Shown piece by piece: positions 13,142-27,400 of a DNA stretch of 64,000 nt. The DNA is from Sitta carolinensis. Lineage: Eukaryota; Chordata; Aves; Passeriformes; Sittidae. Location of the stretch: contig CM063292.1 in assembly GCA_032173965.1 (NCBI GenBank), positions 3,362,001 through 3,426,000 on the forward strand, written 5' to 3'. Numbering within the stretch: position 1 is the first letter of the stretch; each line of letters opens with the position of its first letter. The notes beneath the pieces were generated by a model that made no database searches, was not told the DNA's origin, and worked only from the letters and a program-made list of their open reading frames with translations. The translations under genes were made by a program, and so were the position numbers.

Positions 13142-16100
13142 AGTGTGTACTAGAGCTGTGTCTCAGGCATGGATCTAAGCAGAAGGTGTAGATTTTATTT
13201 CTCTGAATGATGATTTCTTCCACACTTATCCAAAGCCAGAGTGCCTTTGCCTCCAGCTTGTCATAGTCATATTTCAGTTTTCACTGGATCTTTTTGGAAT
13301 TTGTGGGACTCATCTGGACTTCTGCAGATATTTCAGCTCCTCAGCACTTCAGCTCCTTTTCCTGACACAAGAGTGGTATTTCACATCCATATCAGAGTGC
13401 AGAGGTGGAAGGAGAGGGTGATGGTAAAACCACAGATTAAAAGCAGTGATACAGATGGACAAAGGTTCTCCTATCCCACACTCAGCAGTGGCAGCAACAC
13501 TGGCCTTTTGACCACTTTTTGGTTATTTGCCTCAGTACCCACTTCTCCTCAGAGACAGTCTCTCCTCTTTCCCAGTTCCTCTCAGAAACTGCTCCTGTCC
13601 CAAGCTGCCTCACTCATTTCCAGTCTGTGCTCACACAGAAAAAGGAGCTCAGCACAACATAAGTCCTGGGAGGGCAGGGGTCTTCTGTCTATAATAACTC
13701 CCCAAGACTGAACCATGAAATTAGCACAAAAACAAAAGGAAATAGGAGCAAAAAATGATTATGCTAAGAAGCACTGAGTTCACAGCAGATTCATTTGCAA
13801 GGGGGTTTCCTACTTTCCATTGAAATACAAGGAAATTAAAAGAAAAAACCAAAACAACAGTTAACCTGCCTCATTTACTCACATCCTGAAACCATTAATA
13901 AAACCACTTGGGAAGCCAGTTGAAAGTGATATTGTAATCTCCTTTTAATTCTTGTAACACCTCTGGAAAATATCGGAGTGGGCTCTGCTCTGGGTTCAGG
14001 CACCCAGAGTGGCTGCAGCAGCACAGCACAGTAACACCAAGTCCTCCCCAAAATCCCAGGAACACTTTATTCAAGATACTGAGCTGAAGTCTGCAATCAT
14101 TCTTGTGCTTATCACAAAGAGTTTTACATGTATAATGTCCTTTTTTTCAAGGAATTGGTGGCCTCAGCTGGCTCCAGCATTTATAACTCATGTTTTTGCT
14201 AGCAACAGAGAGAAGTTAATGCAAGTTTAAAAGATTTTAGGTCAAGTTCATCCATGTTTAATGCATTGGGGAATGATCTGGCCCTTCTGTGCATCTCAAT
14301 TTGTTTGACTGTTAAAAACAGCAACAGTGCCTATGCCCAAGCAAAGAACAAGACTTACATAGTCAAACATACATAATTAGTGGCTTTTACTGCACAAAGG
14401 AAATGCAAAGGCTTTGTGGCTGTGCCCTGCTGTAAACCAGTGGGGTTTTCCTGTGAATGGCTGGAGCTCAGTGTAGGTGTTACACCGAGAGGAGTCAGAG
14501 TGGCAGTGTCAGCAGGGCTGGCTGCTGAGGACACGGCAATTTTGCCAGTGTCCTCTGAGCAGTGGCTTTGGGCTGGTTCCTGTTTCCCCTCCCAGGCCTT
14601 GTCCTTTCCCCTCGTGCCTCCATCCTTACCCACTGACACTCCACCTTCCCACTTCCCACTTTTTAATGATCTGCTGACACATCCTTTAACAGCAGCAGCA
14701 GCTTGGCTCTTCCTTGCAGCCACCCTCCTGCTTCCTGCCCCATCCTCCCTCAAATCTGGGGGTTTGACCCCCATTTCCCTTCTGATCCCCTCCCACACAC
14801 ATTTCTTTGTTTCCTGAAATGCTGGTCCTGCTTTGCTGTTTTCCTGTTCTTGTTTGACTGGTGAAGGGAGCCTGTCCAGGAATGTCCCAGGAGCTCAGGC
14901 CATATGAAAAATGTGACAAATGGCAGCTGGTGGGCAGAAAAGGCCCAAGCACCAGCTGAAGGATGGGTAAAATTGGATAAAAACACAAACCAGATAGGTG
15001 TCAGCAGTGAAGAGAAGCATTTCAGAGCAGACTGAAATCAAGATGGGGAAGAAAGTCTGGTAAATTTAGCTAATGTTGACTCAGCTGATGTCCCCAGAGT
15101 GATCCACTAGATCTGCTTTACACTTTCCTCAGGCTGTTGCCTCATATTTGAGTCTTTATTAAAAAAACCCAAACACCCTCACCTGTCGCTTTCCCCCTCA
15201 AAAAAACCCCTCTAGAGGGTTTATCTGCAAGTGTTCTTTACTCTGTGCTCTGTGCTGAGCCTTCCTGGAGGAGCTGTGCTTCCAGGAAGCACTGATCTGC
15301 TTCAGGTACTGGCTGACCAGCTGGAACTGGGAAGAACAAGCTGGAAGTGCTCAGCTGAAATCCTCATTACTGAGTGTTTGACAGAATTATGAGCATTCAT
15401 TCTTTGAAGCCAGTGATAAATGCCAAGAAAAGCTGAATTTCTAGGACTGCCTATTAAAGTGCCTCCAATGCCCACATCTCAGAGTGTGTATATATTCCAA
15501 AATATCTGATTTAATTACTACATCTGATATATATCAACAGAAATATTTTTAACTAGATGCTGTAAATTGTAAATTAAATACACTAAATCCTCTCCCACTT
15601 CATTCCTACAAAGGGCTTTTAAATTTTACAAACCTCCCACAACATCCCTGGGACAGGCTGTGTGTCCAGTGAGACACAGCTCACCCAGGTGAAACACTGA
15701 GTGCACAAAGCAGCAATTGCTTATTAAGGATATCAGGCCAAGACTAGCATTCATTGGAAACACCGAGGAGAATTCAGGTCAGGAGAATGTAATTATCCAA
15801 GTTGGACTTTGGCCAGGTTACCTGGATTACCACTGCTATAAAAAGCAGGGTGGGACCATCAGTGAGTGATTAGGAGCTGCATTTAGCAAGGCTTTGGAAG
15901 ATCCTAATGTGAATTATTGTTCCATTTCAACCAACTTTTGGTATGAGTTGTGCATTCATTTCATTAAAATCTCTCCTTTATGCCATGGCATTCAGCTGCT
16001 GCTTTCTGGCCAGCAGCAACAGTGTGATTTATTTTCTTCTAAACTCTCAGTGAAAAAAAAAAAAACCGAAACATCTCATTAAGGTCTCCTGCATTACATA

Positions 16101-19100
16101 AATAATAGAAACTACTAAATGTTAAAACACTGGTAATTAGTCATCTCTTGTGTTTTATTTTTGGGTTCTTTGTGGTCTCATCCCTGCAAGGAGCCTCCAG
16201 GTTGAACAGGATTAAGGACACTCCTTCCTATGAGCCCTAAATTGGTGTCTCCAGCTGTAAACCTATTAGAAAGGCAACCAGTTCCCCCAGTATGCACCTG
16301 CACAGCACAGTGCATTTCCAGGGTCAGCTGGGCAGCAGCCTTTGCCAGGAGGGTGATTTGGGGGAACCCCCCTGTGCAGAGCTCGCCCCTATGCTGGTGC
16401 CACCCCTGAGCTGCTCCATCACAGCCTGCCTGGAGCCAACACTTCTCACTGCCTTCCCTGCACTTTGCTTTCAAAGAAATTAAAAATAAATCTTATTCCC
16501 AGAACAATAGTTCCTGCTAAAGGAAACGGAGGCAAACTGGGGCACGTTCAAGGTTGAATAATTCCTGACAGTTTTCCTTTCTGTGCTGGCCTGTCCCTTG
16601 CAGACCTATTTGCTCTCTTTGCTGACTCATAAATCCATGTGGCAGACTTAAAAGACTTTATTATAAATACACCAATAATCTGAGCTGTCACTCCTGCGAG
16701 CTGCTAAGCTTCTGCTTGGGCTAAGGGTAATAATGAGTTCTTATATTCCTTTATTTTCCATGAGGGAGAGCCATGCATGGATTTGTTATCAGACATCTGC
16801 CCTGTGGGATTCTGCAGCTACTTATTCCTACTTCCACATTCTGGGGAAGGATGGGTTCCCTTGGTTATTTTTGCTTGTGAACAGAGAATAAAAAAGAGCA
16901 GCTAATGCTCTTTCCTTTGTCTGTGTGAATTGTGGCATTCAGCAGCTCCTGGAGGGCTGAGGTGCTCCACAGGGGCTGAGGGAGCACAAATCCACAGCAC
17001 ACTGAAAAGCAGAGCAGTCATGGACAGGACTGGACAAGGTTCTGAGAGAGACCAAAATCAGGAAGGGGGCTGTGACTGGAGCTTTGCCATGAACAAGGGA
17101 AAGGGAAGTCATGCAAAGCCTCCAATGAGCAGAAGTTCATTACCAGCTGTCCTACCCACAAGGTTTTGCTGCCCACCCTCAGTGTCTCTGCACCTTCCAG
17201 CTCCTCAGCCTGGGGCTGCCAGGGTAGAATAGCTCCCCTATTCACATTTTTATTCTGTGATGTTAATCAAGAAGGCTAATTTTATATATGCCAGGGTTGA
17301 CACTGGCAGGAATCATGGAACTAGAACCACCTCCCACCCCCTCACACTCCCCTTCTGTTCAGACCCAGGGTATTATTAATCAGCCAACACCAAACCACTT
17401 CCATTCTGTTCTTCCAGTCATGGCAAATGCATGTGCCAGTTAGACTTTTGCCCCTAATTTGCACATGCCCCTGAGTTTTGAACAGCATGCCTCAGGAAAA
17501 TGGGTCAAAATTCAATGAAAAAATATTCTACCACCACTGCCTCTACAAAACCTCTGCTTTCCTTGAGAACGAGTTGATTTTCATGTGTTGGCATGAAAAA
17601 ACAACCTCCCCAAACATGAAGCACTTCAAAGCAGTTAAATTATTCAGCTTTGGCTTTGTTCCCAGGAAGTATTTTGGGGTTTGTACATAGAGTTCTCCCG
17701 TGCATTTCCATTCAGAAGCAGTAGGATTGATACTGTAATGATTGCTGGATTGCTGTGCTCTGCAAACATTTGCTGTGTTGTCTGCTGGAGACAGAGAGGT
17801 GGTAATCACTCGTGAACTATTTCTGTGGGAGAGCCCTCGTGCTGCCCCAGCCATTGCAGATGCACTGCAATTTATTCAGGGTCAGAGCTGGCACTGGAGA
17901 GGCTGCAGCTGCTGGGATCAGACTGGGATCCAAGCAAACAGGAGTGGGCACCAAGGGCACTGCTGAACCAACCTCACTGTTCAACAAATGCATTCCTAAA
18001 GCACAATCCTGTAAGACTATGAATAAATACTGCACATTCTGCCTTTAAAGCTCAGGCAAGAATATAACCCCCCACAGTGCTTTTACTTTCTTTTAGCATT
18101 TTGCAATTCCTCAGATTGTTCCGGTTCACTTTTGGCCGTGTTCATCTGCCGCTTCTTCAAACTAAAATTAAATATAACCCAAGACCTCTCTTCATTATAT
18201 CAAGTAAGAGGCAATCAAAGCCAGATTGGTGTGGGAGGTCACAAAGACATGTCCTTCAGGGAACTGAAAAGGGCTTTTTGAGTCACTTTTCCCTATCTCC
18301 CAATTTCAGCTGCTATGAACCAGGAACTCCCCCCTGCCATAGAGCTCATTCCTCTCCCAGCCAAAGGACTCAAGAACAAATGTGTTGCTCTAAGTTTTGC
18401 ACACCACATTCATTTGTGTAAAATCTTAGCTGGACTCAGAGTTTTGTTTCAGCAAATGGTCAGAATAAGTGAAGATAAATCAGGGAAATTTGTGTTCACA
18501 TCTATAAAGGTCCTCCAGTTTCTGCTTTCTGATAATCCTGTGGCAAATTCTAGGCAGGGAGTAGGATCATGAATTGTGTAAGCACAGAGCCACAGATAGC
18601 ATCCAGTGTGACTCACAGCAAATAAAGGACTTTTTCCTCAGAAGCAGAGAAAATATCAGTTCTGTAGGAATTCCTGCTCCACCTGGGGCAAGGACATGAA
18701 GGTCAGTGGGTGGAACAGAATTGCTTTCCACATTTCAGCTAGGGAGAGGAAGATGGTTCTGAAATGCATTCAGCATCTAGAGAATAAAATATATTGAGAG
18801 AACCCTCGAGCTACTTTGCTTCATTGTGGGCACACCAAGGAATTCCACAAATCTCCTGTTCATCACAAAGTTCACCTGATGGCCAGAGCTTTGTGTGCAC
18901 ATTATGAGCATAAGTAGGACAAAGATAGAAAAAATAAAGTTCTATTTATACCACTGTAAACAGATATCCAGGACAGGACCAAGCAAGCAGCCAGAGACAC
19001 AAAGCCATCCAAGAAGCAGCCAAATAAATTCCCATCCATGGAAGCTCACTGTGCTCTTCTCAGCTGAGGCTGGAGGTGTGCACACAGCTAATTAATACTT

Positions 19101-21425
19101 GCTTCTGCAACCAAATTAACAACCTTTCAGAGCAGGGTGTAAGGAACAGACGAGGCAATCTCCCACACCCCTCCTATGGGATTTAACAGAGCTCTTCTCC
19201 AGGGCTCTGAAATTCTGGCACACAGAAAATGCTCCAATGCTTTTCTGGCTACAGCAAGGGAGAGTTTTTCCAAGCAGAGCACTGCAGGAGCAGCAGTTAG
19301 AGCCCTCACCCCACTGGGGTGTTCTGGAACTCACAAGAGTCACCAGACTGGGTGGTTTCATTGCAAGGCAATGATCTGAGGCACAGGAAAACAAACACCT
19401 GATATTCCCACTGACTCCAGAGCAGTTGTGTTAGCTCAGGCTCAGAGATCAGGGAACAAAGGGCTCCCAGTACACAAAGGGGCCCTGGAAAAGCTGCTGC
19501 AGGCCCATCTGCTCAGAACTGATTCCTGTCATGGAGAAAATAAGAAAGAGAAATGGAGAAAAGCCCTTAAAGCATGAGCCTTTTGGGGTTTTAGGATGAA
19601 TCCTTTGCAGTTTGTGACTGGGGCTGCCAGAGCAATCCTGAGCCTGCTTGAATAAAGGGAGAGCTGAAGGCACAGTGGGCAGTGCTTGTGCCCTCTCTGG
19701 GGCTGCACACACTGAGCAGCTCTGCTGGGCTGCCTGGGCACCTCCACCTGCTGAAACATCACCCAGCAGGTGCCACACCAACTCTGGGGAAGGATTAGTA
19801 CAATTCAGAGGCAGCTCTTAATTTTGTACAATTAAAAAGTGTGTTTTGAAAACACATTCTTCTTTCAAAGGCTGTTCCCAAGGCTCAGCCACCTCCTGAC
19901 TTTGGAGAGAGACAGGGGCAAAGACATGGAGTGCTCTGGCTGGGGAGACTGAGGGTACCTGGGATCTGGACCCTCACACACCTACGTCAAGGAGAGTTTG
20001 AAGCTACTTTGGACAACAGGACTGATGTGTGGATGGAGAGGGAAAACACCAAATTTCCCCTCCTTTCCCACAACACAACAAGGTTATTCTGCAATGAGCT
20101 GAGAGCCTGCACCCACTTGCTCTCTGAAGCACAGCTGGAATCCCAAAGAGGACCTGGAGCTTCAGGGACACACACAGGGTGAGCACACAACCCTGCAGGC
20201 AGTTGCTGTGGAGTCAAACACCAAAGAAAGCATGCAGCTCTGCACTGGTATAAATGGAGAGAGATCCCATAGCAACTTTTATCTGCAGCTTTCAAACACA
20301 CTGTTAGAGCAGGGAGCAGGAGAGCAGGGAGGTGGGTGTAAAACCACAGACAGCTCCCTCCAGCACATTCGTGTTGTGCTCACATTTCTGAGCTCCTGGT
20401 TTCACTGTTATTTGTAAGGGAGCTGAAGCCAACTCTTCTACCAGTGTTTGTGATCCCTGGAGAAGGCAGCAGCAGCCATAGTTCCAGCTCAAGTCTGTGC
20501 TCAGCTCAGCACTCAGCAAGCAGCTGTCTGTTAAACCATTGGAGAACTTTGCAGTGCAGCTGCTTCTGGAGCATAAATAATTTCTGTTATTGGGCCAGGT
20601 TTGCAAATTAATTCAATTGTTTCCTCTCAAATGGGGTTTTTGCATCCAATTTTGACAGGGTGTTTGACATAGGCATTCTCAACTCAGTGCTTTTTGGAGA
20701 GGCTTTCCAGAGAACACATTTCTGAAGAACATTTGGGAATTTGGTGACACTGCAGTATTTGTGAGACCTTGCAGTAGCAAGAACCAACCACTAAGCATGA
20801 CCTAGAACCATCTCTTTCCCTGTGCCACAAGGATCTGTCTGACTTTGGATAAGCCAAGTGAAGGAAAGGAGCAGGACATATGGGGAAAAATTCCCAAGGA
20901 AACAAAAACCCTAAGAAACCCCCATTTTTCTTTAGAAAGCAAATATCAGCCTAACCAGTCCCACATCTCAGGATGCTGGCTGGTCAATTAGAGTGGCATG
21001 AGTTTGCATTGCTGCTAAGACAAAAAAACATATGCCCAACTCTGGTCTTTGGGGAGTTACTACATCTTGGACCCATCCCAAGTCATGAGAGGCCTCCCAG
21101 AGGGTGAAATCCACAGCCTTCCTTCAGGCTTTGGTACTCAGTTTGTGTAAGAGTAACAGGATCTACTCGTGGGATTTAGCAGTTAAAGAGGCAAGTTATG
21201 ATCGCCGGGAAAACTCAGCGCAGCCAGGATGAGATTTTGCCTCTTTGTTCATCGAGTACTTGAGAAGGAACACTCTCTGTGAACATGGCAGGACCTTCCA
21301 CGATGAGAGAAAGAGCAAAGAGTCCACCTCCATTAGCCAAAAACCCAGAATGATCTTGCTTGACAACTCAGCACAGAGTGGCCATTCAGGAGAGGCTGCA
21401 AGAGAGCAAAGCTGAGTACCCAAGG

Positions 21426-21477
21426 GTTGGACTCATGATCCTTGTGGGTCTCTTCCAATTCAGAATATTCCATGACA
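21426..21477 (+). mobile_element. CR1 LINE 3'-end fragment
   Basis: The text resembling GTTGGACTCATGATCCTTGT, then GGGTCTCTTCCAATTCAGAA and TATTCCATGA, is the forward-reading terminus of bird CR1 elements, whose 3' tail is made of ATTCTRTG-type octamers. It is very short, and no upstream CR1 sequence was recognised. Confidence 0.7.
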
Positions 21478-24400
21478 ATAGGGCTTCTACGGATGGCAGA
21501 GTAGATTTTCTTCTATATATTTACATTTTTAATCTGGTACCATAGAGTTTACTCACTTTTGACTCAAAAGACAAATAGCCCATGTTGCTAAACCTCCAGC
21601 TACCAGCACAGCTTTTAAACCAAGCTCTCGTTTAACGATAACTCTGGTATCATTAATTTTATTTATTTATTTTAATAACCCCCTGGATTCAGTTTGCTCT
21701 GTGTTGCTGCACCCTCTGCAAGGGCAGTGATCTTGCACATTATAGTGGTTTCTGCATTAAGCATCTGCTGTGAAAAATCAGACAACTCCAGCTGAGCAAA
21801 TTGCTGGCGTTGTTGGGGCTGTGGTCATATACTCGACTGGAAAAAAAAAAAATCCACCTCTCCTGCAAGCCTTAACAGGGGGCTGTGCGCATGCCAGCTG
21901 TCAGGATGGGCAAAGCGCGGTAATTGGAGCGATTAACAGCTCACGATGGTTACAGACATGCGTTTGCATTTAAGGTGGAGTGAAACTGTCCTGCAACAGT
22001 GCCGTGGCTGCTCTGGGAAAGCCTGTGAAATCCTACCTGTCATCTCTGCACCAGTATTTTAAATTCTGGAACCCTGACCCCACCAGCTGGCACCGACAAG
22101 AACACCTCCAAGAAATGCTGGGGAGCAGCAGCACGAAGGGATGTGCTGACCCCCAAGCTGGGCTTTAAAAAGATCCTCCACTTGAATATATTATGAAATA
22201 GTGGCAATTTTAGTAGCTAATGTGAGGTGAACACAGGTGGGCCCTTATTTTCAGTGCAGGAGCAGTGGTCAAACAGGGCAGGGAAGGAGAAATTTCCACA
22301 TGTATTTGATAGGATTCAGTAAGATCTCAGAGATAAGGATCCAGAATCTCTGTAGAAATCAGGACCATGCAAAGCAATGACATCACAGTTCATTTGAATT
22401 ACTGCACCGGAGGGATTTTGCAAATTTATCTGCTGCTTTGCCCCTCAGAGAGTTGACCCAAACAATATGAGTGTGCAGGACATCTGAATATTATCTAAGT
22501 TTTCCAGAAAATAGTTATACCTTTCCAGAGCATAAAGGAAACCTTGAGGAAAAACAAACAGTGCTGTCCTGTATCTCCAAAGGCTTTCTTTCCATGCACA
22601 TTTCACACTGGATAAAAATAGCCTTAAACCCTGGGTTAAGTAAGCTTCTTATATTGGAAAAACCTGTTTCAAGTGGACAAAGGAGACAGAAGAGGCACAC
22701 CATAGAAAGGCTTTTGGTTTCAGTGTCTGCAACCTGAAACATCATCCTGGTCTCATTTTCTGTGTCCGAGAGGGAACTAACCAACACTGAGCCACTGATT
22801 GCAAAGAGCAGAGTAAGCATGAATAGGGTGTGGGCTGTCTACTTCTCCTTTCTGCATTTCACTCTCAAGATCAGGCTAAGTTCCTTTTCAAGCCTAACTG
22901 GAAACTGTGAAAAATTATTCACAGGGAAAAGACAAAAATCCATTCTGTATCTCTCATCAATACTCAAAACTTACAAGCTGGTCAAGATCTTCACTATAGA
23001 AGAATCCACTGCAGTCATCTCCATGGCCAGTAATTTTGAAACTGTCTCAGCACTAAAACATTTCTAGACGTGCACACATGACTTATTTCTGTTGTAATTA
23101 TTTCTGAGTTACAGTTCAAAAAAAGTTGAAGAAAGTCAGAGAACAGGATATGAGACTTCCTGGTGCATTTTTAAACTACAGTTCACAAAGCACTAGAGCT
23201 CTGTAGATTACTCCAAAGGGAATGAGAAGGGAACTAAGGAAAGCAAGCCCATTGTTTTGTGGAATTTATTAATCAAGTGTCCAGAAACAAAAAAGAGTGA
23301 AAAAAGAAGAGCTAAGCAAGATATTCAGACCTCATGATATTGCTCAGTTCTGCTGGTCTGTTCCTCTTGGCTACAACACTTCAAGCAAACTTGGTCACTT
23401 CAGTTTGCCTCGGTTTCCCCTTAAACACCCCACACTCCCCTAAAATTAGAAGTGAGAAGGTTAATTATCCCTCATAATTAGCCACACTAAGATCACCTTG
23501 GAGGACTCTGGCCTGAGCCCTTAAAACTGATCCTGGTAGGACTAGAAACTAAAGCTTTATTATTATTATTATTATTTCTTATTAATTACTACTATTCCCT
23601 TAGAAGCCTTGTGGCCAGAAGCAGTTTCTGTGAGAGCTCCCAAGGCAGATGCAGGACAAGCAGCTGGGTGCCAGAGGGAATTCATCAGTGTCCTACAGCA
23701 ATCCATTCCCACATCTAAAAACATGCCTTTTGTGATGGAGATCAGCTTCAAAGTGAAATTTAGTGGATCTCTCACCACACCAACTTAATTCCACAGTTCT
23801 GGAGGCCAAGCTCCACCACTGGCTGTGAATAGCTCAAGATTTAGAATGGAGAAGAAAAGGTGGAAAATTTGGCCAGAATGATATTCACATTTTTGTGGTT
23901 CTAACACACAGAACAAGCAAAAGTCGCTCACATGAACCCATAAGATCTTAAAAACGTAGATGTGGGGGAAACAAAGAGCAGACACACAAGAATAAGAACT
24001 TTGCCTTATTGAACCAAAAGAGAATGTACTCGGTGCAGGAACTGGTCTCAAAGCACTGCAGATGGAGATCATTGTCCTCACACCAGCAGTTTGTCACCTT
24101 TCAGATCCTTCCTTTGAGGGAGCAAGTCTGTGTGAGCAGTGCCAAAGAAATCCCAAGCTGGATCCATAACCCCGAGTTCAGCACTCAATGAGCATCCCAG
24201 TGCAACAGTCCAGACTGAGCTCCTTACCCAGCTCAGAGCAAAGTCATCCCACAATAAATTCACACCATCCATTCCTGAGGGAGATGCTCCCACACCCCAC
24301 ATGCATTTGGCACTGCTACAAATCAGGTCACAACCCAACAGAACAAGGAGCTCGATGGAAATAAGGAAGGTGGACATTTTTCATTTCCTCTCTTCCCAAA

Positions 24401-27400
24401 CAAAACTGTTTCTTTAGACAGAACTGCACCTTTCTACCAAATAACCCTTGCTAGGCTGATCTCTCTCTTTGAGGGATTGGCCTCTTGCTCAGCTGTTAGC
24501 ACAGATTTCAGAAGAGCTGCAGTATTTTCCCCTGTTCAGGGCAGAGAGCCCAGCCAACATCACAAACACGACCCTCAGAATGGATTTACATGGTTAAAGA
24601 CTTCACATCACCAGCTCAGGGTAGTATCACCCTTTTCTTCCTCATAGGTACCCAGGAGGGCACAATGTGAACCTGTCAGGAGCCTGATCTGGCTTTAAAT
24701 ATCAGGTGATTTTTAAGCTGATCAGTTCCCTGATCCACTTTGCTGTACAACAAATTCCTTTGATAAAACCGAGGGCAAGACAAAACCAGGAAAAAAGTGA
24801 AACTGGAGGAAGAAACTAAGAGGAAAGAATACATCAGATTCGGCATTACTACTGAATAAATAAATAAAGTAATGAAATCACTACAGAATTCACATCTCTT
24901 AGGCACAATTAGGTACCAGTACAGATGATGGGTGTCTGTGAAAAGCTTTTATACCCTCACAAGGTTCAGTTAGAGAACCCCCACCTGCCTGAACCAACAC
25001 AAACACATGCAGCTGTTCTTTCCCAACATAATAATGTTTAGAACATTAAGCCCTTTAACTAAGATTTTTATATCTCAACATGATGCACAAGCTGTGTATT
25101 AGCACTGAGAACTGACAGGGAGGCATTTCACAGGGTTCCACAGGGTTTTTTACCATTCTCTTTTCTGCTAAAGAGTTTAACAAGGGAAATCTGGGAAATC
25201 TTGGAAAGGACAGGCCTCCTGTGCCAGTTCAGTAATGAGTCACGGGCATGTCCAACCATTTGTTAGGACATGGAGAGGGAGTTCTGCCCTGCAGCCCAAG
25301 AACAGATAAAAAGGAATTCGGGCTAATTGAACAACATACCTGAGCAAGCCAGAAGCAAGCGATGCAAAACTCTGAAAACTGCAGATCTTCCTTGAATTTT
25401 CCATGGGAGATTTTGCCAGCGTGGAACAATCCTGTGAAGCAATGGAACAAATGTGTGAGTCACTTAAAATGGTCTCATTTTAAACAAAAAGGTAAATTGC
25501 TTGCCCACTCTTTTTTTTTGGGGCAGACACTAGGCTGCAAACCGTGGCTCCACTGATTCAGCACATTGGTGTCTCAGGAGACAGAATGTTCCTGTTGTCC
25601 AGGCAGGCTGGGAATTGCAGGAGAGCAGGGAAGCTGCCCTGCAATGCTTTACAGGGCCTAAAGCTGCAAGCAAGGCAAGCACAATTTTGCTAAAAAGACA
25701 GAACTGAAGTGGGGGAAAAAAACTTACTTGCAGTCTTAATTTACTTCAAGACATGGATTTATTTGGATGGTAACAGCTTTCCAGAGGAGATGGGTCGTGT
25801 CTCTTCCCTAAGAAATCAACAATGATACTGAGCAAGTGAAACCACACAGCCAGTGTCAAGCTGTACCTTTAATGCCTACAATAAATAAAATACACTTGGA
25901 AAAACCAAGGAGTTTAAGGGCACCTGTGTTAAAAGACAAAAAAAGAGAATTTACACTTGAAACATGATTTTTTTGGCTCAATAAAAGAGTTACTAGGTGA
26001 AACTGTGCAGCTTCTATTATGGAAAAGGCAGATTAAAGCATTACAATGAACTCATTTGGTTCAGAAAATTCTCTGTAGGTCAAACAAGAGAATGAAAGGA
26101 CAAAAAAAAACCCCAAAAGCACAAAAAAGATTCAACAAACAGATAAGACAGGCAGTGTTTCCATACACCCCACCAGTGCTTTCCCAAAACCAGAGCTGTG
26201 ACTGGTGTGCCTCAGACTAAACAGGAAACAAGAACTGGTTTGGACTGCAGCCACATATTCACAGTAAAATGATTTCTGGTGAGAGCTTTCTGTACCAGTT
26301 TCAAACCCCAGTATACGGCAGAGATTGCTCATCTAATTTCTTCTCTCACATATGAATGGGAACTTCATACAAGATTTTAAGCACTGCTTTCTGTGGGGTG
26401 TTCACCTGAAAAAGCACAAGGCACTGGCCTTTAGGAATGAGCAGGATGCTGTACAAGCTACAGCAATGAAAATGCAGCAAAACAAAATGAGAGCAAGCAG
26501 AAGATTTAGGAAAACACAGACTGAGAATGAAATTCCTAGAAAACACATTTCTTGCACCATTATTTAACATTTTAATCCCCAGCCTTCCTATTTATTCCTG
26601 TTGAAATGCATAATATGAAAATCATTTTGGCTTCTCCCTCCCCACTAACAATTACAGGTGGCACTTCTCAGCTTGGAAAATTTCTGCTTTGAAGCTGTCA
26701 CATATTTGCTCTCTTTTTACACAAGAGGTAGTCAGACAATGTTGGTTTCCAACCTCTATTTTCACATTTTGCATTTAGGGAGTTCTAGATGCTCTCCAGT
26801 CAGAAACCCTGAATACCGTGGTGTTTGAGAAATGGCCACACTGGTAACTTGTACATCCATTGCTCCTAAGGACTACAGTCTACCAGCAAACCAGGATTGA
26901 TTTATTCCAGAAATTATGAATAATTTCTAACAACAAATCCATCTGAGAATTTTGTAGTTTGCAAGCAAACAAAAGGAAGTGGCAGAATTCCTCCAATTAA
27001 TTTTACTGCATTATCTACCAAAGCTGTTTGTGCAAGGAGGTGGGGAACAATTGTCTGTTGACAGACAGAACTAGAACAACGAGCTAAACAGATATTTTTC
27101 ATCTTTGTTTCTACAAAATGGCAAGGACTAGAATCATTTATGTTTCCATCTTTCGCCACGTTTATCAACACTCTGACCCAAAGCATTACACATGTACTGC
27201 TTAATATGCTTCATTAATGTGCTACTTAATATGTTTACATGCTAATTAATGCTAAACATATGAAATATTTACTGACATGGCACCCTATCACGGATCATAC
27301 TTTTTGCTAATAAAGAAAAAAGTGGCTCTTACAAAATTAAAGATAAATTAACACAAAACATCTCTAAAATGTTTAAAAGCCCTTATCAGAGTCTGTTTTA

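Larger units (their letters stand above)
4711..21425. other. Gene-free intergenic DNA with homopolymer tracts
   Basis: I found no exon, RNA gene or intact mobile element in this stretch. Open frames of 60-160 codons exist on both strands but overlap each other, have no family motifs and are expected by chance. Notable simple tracts are a run of 18 C at 6812-6829, 21 A at 12709-12729 and 22 T at 13120-13141. Locally GC-richer patches, for example 10.44-10.66 kb, contain no recognised gene. Confidence 0.6.

Noticed and set aside
13241..13711. A 156-codon open frame on the + strand
   Set aside because: Its composition is ordinary for random sequence, with no recognisable motif and no supporting splice sites or neighbouring exons.
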